From Pyrinomonadaceae bacterium (GTDB lineage Bacteria; Acidobacteriota; Blastocatellia; Pyrinomonadales; Pyrinomonadaceae): a stretch of 64,000 bases of DNA. Location: assembly GCA_028284415.1 (NCBI GenBank), contig JANQRU010000001.1, positions 62,001-126,000 of the forward strand, read 5' to 3'. Of the stretch, positions 42,628 to 50,912 are shown one piece after another. Each line of letters opens with the position of its first letter. The first letter of the stretch is position 1. Below the pieces are notes generated by a model. The model worked only from the letters and a program-made list of their open reading frames with translations. It did no database searches and was not told where the DNA came from. The position numbers and the translations under genes were made by a program.

Positions 42628-44256
42628 ATGAGAGAATGTGCAAAATGTGGAGTCTGTTATGAAGATAACATAGAAGTTTGTCCACAAGATCAAACTAAAA
42701 CTCGACACAGTTTGCCAGGCGATCAATTGCTTGCAAACAGATATTTCCTTGAAAGACGTTTAGGGCGAGGAGCTATGGGGCAGGTCTATCTTGCACAAGA
42801 TAGAAATTTAGGTACACGAAAAGTAGCTGTCAAAACCGTCAGACAAGATATCCTCAATAGTGATGATCTTCAAGAAGGTGAAGCCATAGTGAGATTTGAA
42901 CGAGAGGCTATGTCAGCAGCATCCATTAGGCATCCACACATTGTAGATGTAACTGATTTCGGTGAATCGGAAGACGGAGTTTTTTATCTCGTGATGGAAT
43001 ATGTTGAAGGAGAATCTCTACATAAATTATTACGGAGAGAAGGAACTCTACCAATCAGACGTGCCGTAAAAATATTGCGACAGATTGCTGATGGTGTTGA
43101 TGCTGCCCACGAAGAAGGTATTCTTCACAGAGATCTAAAGCCCGCCAATATCTTCATAATGCAAAAGAAAAATAAAAGGGATGGTTTTATAAAGGTTGGG
43201 GATTTTGGCTTAGCTAAAATCGTAAATCAAACTGTAACTGACATCAGCTCAAATGCTACACCATCTTCAAGAGGTATCATTGGCACTCCTGAATTTATGG
43301 CTCCTGAGCAAATGCAACCTGAATTGGGAGTTGATGTCAGAGCCGATATTTATGCTTTAGGAACTATTGCATACTTGATGTTTGCAGGAAGAACTCCATT
43401 TACAGGGGATTTAATGGAGTTAGTTATGCAAAAAGTTATACAGGATACACCTCCGCTTTCTAAATTTCGATCTGACATTCCAAGCGATATTGAAGCTGTA
43501 ATAATGAATGCTTTGGAAAAAGAGCCAAGTAAAAGAGTTTCAACAGTAGCTGATTGGATAAATGAACTTGAAGAAGCAGCTGAGGATGTTGGTGATAAAG
43601 CACCTCCGGGAACCTCAAAAGTAACAATACTTGCTCCTGTTGGGGCTGAAGTTTATATAGACGATGAAAGAAAGGGAAGTATCGGTAGCTCAGGTCGTCT
43701 AATTTTAACGACCGTGCCTTCCGGTCAGCACATATTGAGGGTTTCTAAACAAGGCGAAAAAGATGATGAAAGAGTAATTGAAATACGTGAAGGTGGCGAA
43801 GAACAGGTTATACAGGCTCAGTTAAAACGACTGAAAGCAGGAACTGCAAGTCAACCCTCACCTTCACAAGGCGCAAGTAGTAGCGGAGTTGCAAGTTCAT
43901 TAATGCCGGGAATTGTTGCTTGTAATAATTGTGGCTCAAGATTTGCGGAAGGAGTTCAGTTTTGCGGAAGATGTGGAAATCGTTCATTTTCACTTGTTAG
44001 TCCCGGCGAAACAACAGGCACATTTGCTTGCCCAAGATGTTCTTCACAATTACCATCCAACTCAAAATTTTGTGGAAGATGTGGATTGAATATAAACAAT
44101 ACAGCTGCGTCTGCAATGCAACCAAGCCCAGTCGGCTTTAGCAGTAATGTAAACCAAAATACACGAGTCACCAATTCAAAACAATGTTCAAAGTGTGGCA
44201 GCCAATACCCAGCAAATGTTAAGTTTTGTGGTCGTTGTGGAATAAGTTTAAATTAA
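42628..44256 (+). CDS. Hanks-type Ser/Thr kinase with zinc ribbons and PEGA domain
   Basis: A 542-residue protein kinase. An N-terminal zinc ribbon (CAKCGVCYEDNIEVCPQD) leads into the kinase domain at about 38-310: glycine loop GRGAMGQVY, Lys in VAVKTV, catalytic HRDLKPANIF, DFGLAK, and GTPEFMAPEQM. A PEGA domain follows (about 330-395: VTILAPVGAEVYIDDERKGS). Three C-terminal zinc ribbons follow (CNNCGSRF..CGRCG; CPRCSSQL..CGRCG; CSKCGSQY..CGRCG). It has no membrane segment. It heads a tandem of zinc-ribbon signalling genes. Confidence 0.94.
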   Translation: MRECAKCGVCYEDNIEVCPQDQTKTRHSLPGDQLLANRYFLERRLGRGAMGQVYLAQDRNLGTRKVAVKTVRQDILNSDDLQEGEAIVRFEREAMSAASIRHPHIVDVTDFGESEDGVFYLVMEYVEGESLHKLLRREGTLPIRRAVKILRQIADGVDAAHEEGILHRDLKPANIFIMQKKNKRDGFIKVGDFGLAKIVNQTVTDISSNATPSSRGIIGTPEFMAPEQMQPELGVDVRADIYALGTIAYLMFAGRTPFTGDLMELVMQKVIQDTPPLSKFRSDIPSDIEAVIMNALEKEPSKRVSTVADWINELEEAAEDVGDKAPPGTSKVTILAPVGAEVYIDDERKGSIGSSGRLILTTVPSGQHILRVSKQGEKDDERVIEIREGGEEQVIQAQLKRLKAGTASQPSPSQGASSSGVASSLMPGIVACNNCGSRFAEGVQFCGRCGNRSFSLVSPGETTGTFACPRCSSQLPSNSKFCGRCGLNINNTAASAMQPSPVGFSSNVNQNTRVTNSKQCSKCGSQYPANVKFCGRCGISLN

Positions 44257-44408
44257 CTCTAAAAATACGTTACAAGATTTTGCATATAAGACAAATTCAA
44301 TTAGTATTTATACTGTTTATTCAGAAGATTTAAAACTTTATCTTCATGTAATCGTATATACAGAAAGAAAACTATCTCATTTGTAGTTAAAATTGAGGTT
44401 TGAAAAAG

Positions 44409-45356
44409 ATGAAAATTTGTCCGCAGTGCAACACAACTTATGATGATGACACTTTGAACTTTTGTTTAGAAGACGGAACCGTTCTCACACAGCCTTCTAA
44501 CACTTCTTCAATAGAAGACCCTCCGCCCACAGTAATGATGGGGCAAGCTCAGGAAACTTTTCCTAATCAAAACATTACAGAACAGCCAACACAGCCTACT
44601 TGGGACAACACTCCAAAATACCAAGCTCCTTCATCAGGTTCATCCGGTAAAACTTGGTTGTGGGCATTGGGGATAATCTTTGTAGTAGTGATGTTATGTG
44701 GAGGCGGGTTTGTTGGCTTAGTTCTACTTGTGCCGGATGAAGATGATGATTTTGTTCCTAACACAAATATAACAACTACAAATAAAAAAAATGATAATCG
44801 TAAACCTACTAAAGATAATCGTACTTTAGTAGAATCAATTAATTTTTCTAAATGGGATATAAAAGAAAACGATTATATTTCAGCCGAATATGTTGATGGT
44901 GAGTTACGCTTAACTTCCAAGGACAGATATTATTACATAATTTTAACTAAAGGATTTAAGACCTATAATGCAACTACCAGACTTACTCTTAGAAATCCCG
45001 AAAATGAGAGAGCTAGCTTAGGTTATGGATTGGTGGTTCATAGCCATCCTAAAAATGTATTATCAAAAGATTATGCCTTTTTAATAAGAACAGATACAAA
45101 ACAATATAGAGTTGTCCGACACACAAATAAACGGGAGTCAAACATAATTAAATGGACTCGTTCATCAGCAATTAAAGGCGGAACACAATCAAATGACCTT
45201 GAAGTTAGGGTAAATGGTAATGAAATGAGTTTCTACATAAATAATGAGTTTGTAACAACAGTTAAAGATTTTACAGGTTACAAAGATGGTGTTGCAGGTG
45301 TGTACACCAGCGATGATGTGCCGATAGCTTTTCAAAAACTCGAATTAAGAAAATAG
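44409..45356 (+). CDS. Zinc-ribbon membrane protein with C-terminal LamG-like domain
   Basis: About 315 residues. It has an N-terminal zinc ribbon (CPQCNTTYDDDTLNFCLEDG), a Pro/Thr/Gln linker, one transmembrane helix (about 85-107: LWALGIIFVVVMLCGGGFVG) and an acidic/Asn linker. A C-terminal beta-rich domain (about 145-315) has INFSKWDIKENDYISAEYVD and LRKxE-like ending, resembling the DUF1080/concanavalin-like sandwich. The same zinc ribbon opens the next protein. ATG at 44409 is preferred over an in-frame TTG at 44400. Confidence 0.65.
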   Translation: MKICPQCNTTYDDDTLNFCLEDGTVLTQPSNTSSIEDPPPTVMMGQAQETFPNQNITEQPTQPTWDNTPKYQAPSSGSSGKTWLWALGIIFVVVMLCGGGFVGLVLLVPDEDDDFVPNTNITTTNKKNDNRKPTKDNRTLVESINFSKWDIKENDYISAEYVDGELRLTSKDRYYYIILTKGFKTYNATTRLTLRNPENERASLGYGLVVHSHPKNVLSKDYAFLIRTDTKQYRVVRHTNKRESNIIKWTRSSAIKGGTQSNDLEVRVNGNEMSFYINNEFVTTVKDFTGYKDGVAGVYTSDDVPIAFQKLELRK

Positions 45357-45374
45357 TATATAATTGCTCAGTTT

Positions 45375-45878
45375 ATGAAATATTGTCCTAAGTGCAATGA
45401 AACATACAGAGATGAAAATTTAAATTTTTGTCTGAATGACGGTGAACTTCTTAATGAAATGGATAGTACTGATGCTCCTCCGACTGTGATGTTGGATTCA
45501 TCAAGAGTAACAAGTGAGAATCAATGGAGTGATCAAAATACTAATTTTTCAGATTTTAACCCACAAAACCAACAAATTTACCAGCAACCTTTTTCTTCCC
45601 CGAGCCCAGTTGCATCAACAGAGCAAGATAAAACTCTGCCAACTATTGCTTTAATTTTAGGTATCACAAGTCTGGTATTTTCTTGTTGCTACCTTGGTGT
45701 CATCACAGGACCGATTGCACTGGTGATTGGTTTTTTAGGTATGAATAATGCTAAAAACGATCCAGAAACCTATGGTGGAAAAGAAATGGCAATAATTGGT
45801 ATGGTATTAGGTGGAATTAGCTTTGCTCTCGCATTTGTTTTTCTATTCCTAGGTTTTCTTGGGAGCATAATCGGCTAA
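45375..45878 (+). CDS. Zinc-ribbon DUF4190-like membrane protein
   Basis: A 167-residue protein with an N-terminal zinc ribbon (CPKCNETYRDENLNFCLNDG) nearly identical in plan to the preceding protein, a Gln/Ser/Pro linker, and two transmembrane helices (about 92-120 and 140-165) of the DUF4190 type (ALILGITSLVFSCCYLGVI, then IIGMVLGGISFALAFVFLFL). A tandem with kinases on both sides suggests a role in the same signalling or envelope system. Confidence 0.7.
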   Translation: MKYCPKCNETYRDENLNFCLNDGELLNEMDSTDAPPTVMLDSSRVTSENQWSDQNTNFSDFNPQNQQIYQQPFSSPSPVASTEQDKTLPTIALILGITSLVFSCCYLGVITGPIALVIGFLGMNNAKNDPETYGGKEMAIIGMVLGGISFALAFVFLFLGFLGSIIG

Positions 45879-45894
45879 AATAAAAAACTTATAA

Positions 45895-47208
45895 ATGCGC
45901 GTAACTCTTAAAGTAATTGCAGGTCCTCAAATAGGTCGTGTATTTACATTTGACCAACACGAAACTTTTTTAATCGGTAGAAGCGAAGCCGCACATTTTT
46001 GCTTGCCCGAGGATAGATTTTTCTCCAGAAATCATTGCTTATTGGAAATTGCTCCACCACAAATCTTCATCAGAGATTTAGGTTCAACAAATGGTACATA
46101 CGTAAATGGTTTAAGGGTTGAAGCTACTCATTTGAAGTCAGGAGATCGAATTCAGGGTGGCGAAACAGTCTTAGAAGTTGAAGTAAGTGTCGATCTTCCT
46201 ACCACCAGAGCAGTTGGAGATGACACATTTAATTCAACTATTCCATCAGTAATTTTAGTTGAATGTCTAAACTGTGGGAATCCATCAGAAGTTGAGGCTT
46301 CGAGACCTGATTCAAAATTATCTTACCTATGTGAAAATTGCCGTCAAGTATTAAAGAAAAACCCACAACCTGTCCCAAATTACCAAATGATAAGAGTTTT
46401 AGGTCAGGGCGGAATGGGGAGTGTAATGCTCGCACGTTCGGTTAAGGATGGGCGTGTTGTTGCAATTAAAACGCTATTACCTGAAGTTGCGGTTAGCGAA
46501 CAATCTCTCAAGCGCTTCATGAGGGAAATCGAAGTTGCAGCAAGTTTGCAACATCCACATATTGTGAGCTATATCGAACATGGCACTCATAATGGAACAG
46601 TTTATCTTGTTTCTGAATATGTTGGCGGAATGGACGCTTCCAAATTGGCTAAATCGAGAGGCGGGAAACTCAGCTATCAAGAAGTGGTTACAATAATTGA
46701 GCAAACACTTTCTGCACTAGATTTTGCCCATAAGTTAGGTTTCGTACACAGAGATATAAAAGAGCAAAATATACTTGTGGATGGAAATTATCCACAATAT
46801 ATTTCAAAGCTCACTGATTTTGGTCTCGCAAAAAGTTACAAACAAACCGGCATGAGTGGGGTAACAATGGTTGGTGATGTTGCCGGAACCATTGCATACA
46901 TGCCACCTGAACAAGTACGCGATTTCAAAGAGGTTCGTCCTCCTTCAGACATATATGCTATCGGTATGACAGCATATAGCCTACTGACTGGAGCACATGC
47001 ACTTAATATTTCGCCAAAAGCTGGCATTTCCGAGACTGTTAAAGCAATATTTGAAAAACAGATTATCCCGATTTCAGCTAGGACAAATGAAGTTCCACCA
47101 CAGATTTCTGCTGTTATAGAAAAGGCTATTTCTAAAAAAGTTGAAGATCGTTGGACAACTGCAGGAGAAATGCGGGATGCACTCATAAGAGTTGCTCAGT
47201 ATGGTTAA
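45895..47208 (+). CDS. FHA-domain Ser/Thr kinase with internal zinc ribbon
   Basis: A 437-residue protein. The N-terminal FHA domain (about 1-95: FLIGRSEAAHFCLPED, then FSRNHCLLEIAP and DLGSTNGTYVNG) recognises phosphothreonine. A zinc ribbon follows (CLNCGNPSEV ... CENCRQ). The kinase domain is at about 163-435: GQGGMGSVM, VVAIKTLL, HRDIKEQNIL, DFGLAK, GTIAYMPPEQV. No membrane segment is seen. It could read the phosphorylation made by the neighbouring kinase. Its last 4 bases overlap the convergent SIS gene. Confidence 0.93.
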   Translation: MRVTLKVIAGPQIGRVFTFDQHETFLIGRSEAAHFCLPEDRFFSRNHCLLEIAPPQIFIRDLGSTNGTYVNGLRVEATHLKSGDRIQGGETVLEVEVSVDLPTTRAVGDDTFNSTIPSVILVECLNCGNPSEVEASRPDSKLSYLCENCRQVLKKNPQPVPNYQMIRVLGQGGMGSVMLARSVKDGRVVAIKTLLPEVAVSEQSLKRFMREIEVAASLQHPHIVSYIEHGTHNGTVYLVSEYVGGMDASKLAKSRGGKLSYQEVVTIIEQTLSALDFAHKLGFVHRDIKEQNILVDGNYPQYISKLTDFGLAKSYKQTGMSGVTMVGDVAGTIAYMPPEQVRDFKEVRPPSDIYAIGMTAYSLLTGAHALNISPKAGISETVKAIFEKQIIPISARTNEVPPQISAVIEKAISKKVEDRWTTAGEMRDALIRVAQYG

Positions 47209-48239
47209 ACTGTTTTTGTAACTTTAGATAAAGACCTTGGAGAATCAGGATTAAGCCCTTTTTCCTCAGACAAGTAAGCCGAAAACATTTGTGCTGGGAT
47301 GACAAATGGAATAGGCGATAAGATTTCCTCTATTTCTTCTGACATCAACAAACTTCTGGAACTCATTTTAGCTATTTCTTTTTTATTAGTGATTGTAAAA
47401 CTATCAGCATTCAATTCTTTTAGACTATTTAAGAGTCTTAGATTGCTCTTATTCGTTACTCCATCGGGAGCAAACATAATTACAGGGAATCTACGTTCGA
47501 CAATCGCTAAAGGTCCGTGAAAAAAGTCAGCTGAAGAAAATCTTTCCGCAACAACATAACAAGTTTCCATAAGTTTTAAGGCTAGTTCAAATGAATTACC
47601 ATAGTTCAAACCTCTTCCAACCACCACACAATTTTCCATGAAGGTATATCTCTGTGCAATTTCTTTTATTTTTGTATGTAATTTTATTGCTTCGTAAGCG
47701 TAAGCTGGTATTTTTTCTAGTTCGATTTGTTCAGATTGAGCAAGTAATGCATTTGCTAACAAATAAAAATGTAGCATTTGACCAGTATAGGTTTTTGTAG
47801 CTGCAACAGATTTTTCTTGACCAGCGTGAATTAAAAGTGTTTCATCAGCAGTTTTAGTTATTAATGATTCATTATTATTAGTGATTCCAAGAGTAAAAGC
47901 TCCAAATTCTTTTGCATCAGCTAGTACTTGATTAATGTCTGAACCTTCGCCTGATTGTGATACACCAACGACTAAGGCTTTTTTTAAGTTAAGTTTCGAA
48001 TTATAGAGCGTGTAAACAGATGGAGCAGACAAGGAAACAGGAATTCCACAGTTTATCTCCAGTAAATATCTACCGAAGAGTGCTGCATTGTCAGAGCTAC
48101 CTCGTGCGACTAAAATTATTAATTGTATATCTCTGTTTTGTAAAAAGTTTCCTAGTTTCGCTAATTTAGTCGTTTCTTCATTGATAGTTTTTTCCAGTAC
48201 ACGAGGCTGTTCGGCAATTTCATCTAGCATTAGAGACAT
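47205..48239 (-). CDS. SIS-domain sugar isomerase/deaminase (GlmS C-terminal-like)
   Basis: A 344-residue protein with two SIS (phosphosugar-binding) domains but no glutaminase domain: LIILVARGSSDNAALFGRYL, then VVGVSQSGEGSDINQVL, with later SVAATKTYTGQM and CVVVGRGLNYGNSFELALK. The C-terminal EEKGLNPDSPRSLSKVTKTV matches the GlmS-like end (N-P-D-x-P-R-x-L-x-K-V-T-x-T). It probably acts on an amino-sugar phosphate as a deaminase/isomerase. It overlaps the FHA kinase gene end by 4 bases and is followed upstream by the YihY gene. Confidence 0.9.
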   Translation of the reverse strand: MSLMLDEIAEQPRVLEKTINEETTKLAKLGNFLQNRDIQLIILVARGSSDNAALFGRYLLEINCGIPVSLSAPSVYTLYNSKLNLKKALVVGVSQSGEGSDINQVLADAKEFGAFTLGITNNNESLITKTADETLLIHAGQEKSVAATKTYTGQMLHFYLLANALLAQSEQIELEKIPAYAYEAIKLHTKIKEIAQRYTFMENCVVVGRGLNYGNSFELALKLMETCYVVAERFSSADFFHGPLAIVERRFPVIMFAPDGVTNKSNLRLLNSLKELNADSFTITNKKEIAKMSSRSLLMSEEIEEILSPIPFVIPAQMFSAYLSEEKGLNPDSPRSLSKVTKTV

Positions 48240-48242
48240 AGT

Positions 48243-49136
48243 TTAAGCTTTTCCTTTTTCGAGATTATCAAGATTTGTGTTTTCTTTTTCTGTTTCAATC
48301 AAACTCTTACTTTCTTTTATCTCTCTTAAAATGGCATTTATCATTCCACCAATCAATATGACCATCGAAGTAATGTATAGCCAGAGCATCAAGATTATTA
48401 CCGCACCGATCGAACCATAAATCCTATCGTAAGTGTTGTAATACTGTAAATAAGTCTTAAATCCATTTGAGGCAATTAACCAAAGAATAATACTGACTAC
48501 TGCTCCAGGTGTGATCCAAAACCATTTAAATGGCTTTCTGTCAGGCAGAAGATTGTAAAGTATTTCAAAAATAATCAGTAATACAGACAAAATAATTATC
48601 CATTGAATAAAATCTGTGAAATAGGGTGAGTCTTCAGGCAAGCCTAAATTTGTTAATAACTTAGAGCCATAAAATACAAGTGAAAGAGCAAGACCCATCA
48701 ACATAATTAAAGCTAGTGTAATTAGAATTGATAAAATCCTTGTATGCCACCAGGCTCTGGATTCACTGAATTTATAAACTCTATTTAGGGAAATTCTTAG
48801 TGTGTCAACACCAGCTGATGCTGACCATAAAGCAACCAATAAACCAATTGTGATTTTACCGCTCGTACTATTAGAGGAAGTTTCTTCGACAGTAGTTTTT
48901 ACAAGCTTAAATGCTGAGTCAGGCATGATCTGACTTAAGTAAGAAAACAGATTTTGTTTGAATTCTCCGTTAGTATCTAAGTCCAAAAAGATTCCGAACA
49001 CACCCACAGCGAATAAAAGTAAAGGAAATATCGAAAATGAAAAATAAAAAGCTACTTGGGCAGTGCTACTGAAAATATCATCCTCAATGGTCTTTTCATA
49101 TAACTTGTAAAGAATTGTTTTGAGTGTATTTTTCAT
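48243..49136 (-). CDS. YihY/BrkB family membrane protein
   Basis: A 297-residue membrane protein with about six helices. It shows the family segments FSIFPLLLFAVGVFGI, LVALWSASAGVDTLRISLNRVY and YDRIYGSIGAVIILMLWLYI. The older name ribonuclease BN is incorrect for this family; the function is not known, though transport is suggested. It precedes the SIS gene by 3 bases on the minus strand. Confidence 0.9.
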   Translation of the reverse strand: MKNTLKTILYKLYEKTIEDDIFSSTAQVAFYFSFSIFPLLLFAVGVFGIFLDLDTNGEFKQNLFSYLSQIMPDSAFKLVKTTVEETSSNSTSGKITIGLLVALWSASAGVDTLRISLNRVYKFSESRAWWHTRILSILITLALIMLMGLALSLVFYGSKLLTNLGLPEDSPYFTDFIQWIIILSVLLIIFEILYNLLPDRKPFKWFWITPGAVVSIILWLIASNGFKTYLQYYNTYDRIYGSIGAVIILMLWLYITSMVILIGGMINAILREIKESKSLIETEKENTNLDNLEKGKA

Positions 49137-49203
49137 ATACAGCTCTATTTTGCCATACTTTTTTAGGGTTATGAAAAAAATTATTTGTAGCTTTATTTGT
49201 TAG

Positions 49204-49968
49204 CTAATTGTTTTTTGAGCCTTCGAGGTCGTATGTTATGTATAGATTCAAAGCCTTTTCTTTTACTTCTGCTCTGACATCTTGAATTTTTGCGTTTAGA
49301 GTACCATTTGTTGCGGTTATAGGAATTTGGACAGCAATTTTTTTGCCATCAATTATTTCAATCGGGTTTACGTTCTGATTCAAAGTTCCTTGAATCAATG
49401 GTGTAATGAAATTTGTGATTAGAGGCGAAACTCCATCTAAATTTACTGTTTCGACGTTTATTGTCCCGAAAACTTTTTGCTCTTCTTTATCAAAACGTAA
49501 TTCCAGACCTGCTTGTGACCATCCAGAAAAATTTATGCAATTACCGAAAACGCTTGCATTTCCATCAAATGCTAGTGGGGCTTTAATTTCATTTTCTGCA
49601 AAATCAACTCTTGTTTTTACACCGCTGCCTTCCTTAAGAAGCTTGATATTGCCTTCGCATTTATTATCTTGAAGTAATCCGAATTTTATTTCATTCGGTT
49701 TATTTGGCTGCTCGTTATCAGCAATTTTCAGAGGGAAAGAAGGAGAATTCATATCCTCAAAAATAGTATTCAAAATCTCATTAAAAAAATCTTGCTTGAG
49801 GACAATTTTAGCTGTTCCGGCGGGTGTGCCACCTTTATCAGGGGCTTTAATTGGCTCACCTGGCAATTTAGTTGCTTGGGGAGTGCCGACAAATAAAAAG
49901 TATGTCAACACTCCGCCAAGTATTAAACCCACCAAACTACCTAAAATAAAAATGACAAATTTCTTCAT
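49204..49968 (-). CDS. Anchored envelope protein of unknown family
   Basis: A 254-residue protein with one N-terminal membrane anchor (about 5-27: IFILGSLVGLILGGVLTYFL) and a Pro/Gly linker. An extracytoplasmic beta-rich domain includes a lipid-binding-like strand pattern (IVLKQDFFNEILNTIF; NCINFSGWSQAGLELRFDK; FGTINVETVNLDGVSPLI). It has no family I recognise. It sits 8 bases downstream of a lipoprotein gene, so the two likely act together in the envelope. Confidence 0.65.
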   Translation of the reverse strand: MKKFVIFILGSLVGLILGGVLTYFLFVGTPQATKLPGEPIKAPDKGGTPAGTAKIVLKQDFFNEILNTIFEDMNSPSFPLKIADNEQPNKPNEIKFGLLQDNKCEGNIKLLKEGSGVKTRVDFAENEIKAPLAFDGNASVFGNCINFSGWSQAGLELRFDKEEQKVFGTINVETVNLDGVSPLITNFITPLIQGTLNQNVNPIEIIDGKKIAVQIPITATNGTLNAKIQDVRAEVKEKALNLYITYDLEGSKNN

Positions 49969-49976
49969 TTAAGTTA

Positions 49977-50855
49977 TTAATTGGCTGTCATTGATTTAAC
50001 GAATTGCTCAAGAAAAGCACTAGCTGCTGTAAATACAACATTTATTTGCTGACGTATTTGTTCCTCTTCAATTTTTTCAAAGTCTTCAGGTTCTTTGAAT
50101 AAATCTTCAGAAACTTCAGTTTTTATGTCGCTCATTTCAGTTATAACTTTTATGCCTTTGTAACCTTTGATGTCTTGTTCAGTTGTAGAAACTAATTCAG
50201 TCCGTAATGGCAAACCTGTCTCTTTATCTACAAAAATAAAAGATTCGGTATTAACTTCTCCGGCTTTTGTATTCGTTTTTGTTTCAGCTGCATATTTGTA
50301 CTTAACAGCATCTCTTCCATTTAGTTTTTCGTCTCCAACCTTCTCAACACCCTTCAAACTTTTTACCTGATTAATCATTTGTTCAGGAGTCATAAGACTT
50401 CTGACTTGAAATCCGGTTGATTTTTCGTTTAATTCTGCATACTGCTTTTTATCAGGTAAAACTACAAAGTTTTTCTTTCCTAATTCTAAATAAACTACTT
50501 TTTGATTGTTTGGAAGATTAAACTCCATTCTCTTATTTGCTGCACTTTTTGCAAAGGTTGCTTCGAGTGGAGTAGGTAAACTAACGTTACCTTTTTCACC
50601 CATAGCTTCAATCTTTAAGCTGATTTTTCCTTGATAGGAATCAGGTTCTTTCGTGTCTATAGCGTTTGAAGTTGTTTCATCTGCTGGTTTATCAGCATTT
50701 GAGTCTGTACTGTTTGATTCAGAGTTTTCAGATGTAGATTTATTATCAACAGAATTTGTATCTGGTGTAGTAGTTGTAGTTGTGTTACATGCAATAGAAA
50801 AAAGACTGATACATAAAATCAATGTATATACCAATCCTATATTATGTTTGTTCAT
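49977..50855 (-). CDS. LolA-like/DUF4412-like lipoprotein
   Basis: A 292-residue lipoprotein: signal peptide with lipobox SIACN (Cys about residue 23), then a Thr/Ser/Asn/Asp-rich tether. A LolA-fold-like domain from about residue 75 shows KISLKIEAMGEKGNVSLPTP, then KNFVVLPDKKQYAEL, VGDEKLNGRDAVKYKY and FIFVDKETGLPLRTEL. This strand order is typical of LolA/DUF4412-like outer-membrane lipoprotein handling proteins. The gene is followed by the anchored protein at 49204. Confidence 0.72.
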   Translation of the reverse strand: MNKHNIGLVYTLILCISLFSIACNTTTTTTPDTNSVDNKSTSENSESNSTDSNADKPADETTSNAIDTKEPDSYQGKISLKIEAMGEKGNVSLPTPLEATFAKSAANKRMEFNLPNNQKVVYLELGKKNFVVLPDKKQYAELNEKSTGFQVRSLMTPEQMINQVKSLKGVEKVGDEKLNGRDAVKYKYAAETKTNTKAGEVNTESFIFVDKETGLPLRTELVSTTEQDIKGYKGIKVITEMSDIKTEVSEDLFKEPEDFEKIEEEQIRQQINVVFTAASAFLEQFVKSMTAN

Positions 50856-50912
50856 ATTTTCCCCCTTATTCGATTGTTTGTAGTGTAATCATAATACAAA
50901 CAGATTCAGAAG

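Noticed and set aside
50653..50883. Plus-strand frame opposite the LolA-like lipoprotein start
   Set aside because: It mirrors the Ser/Thr/Asp-rich tether of the lipoprotein and has no ribosome site.
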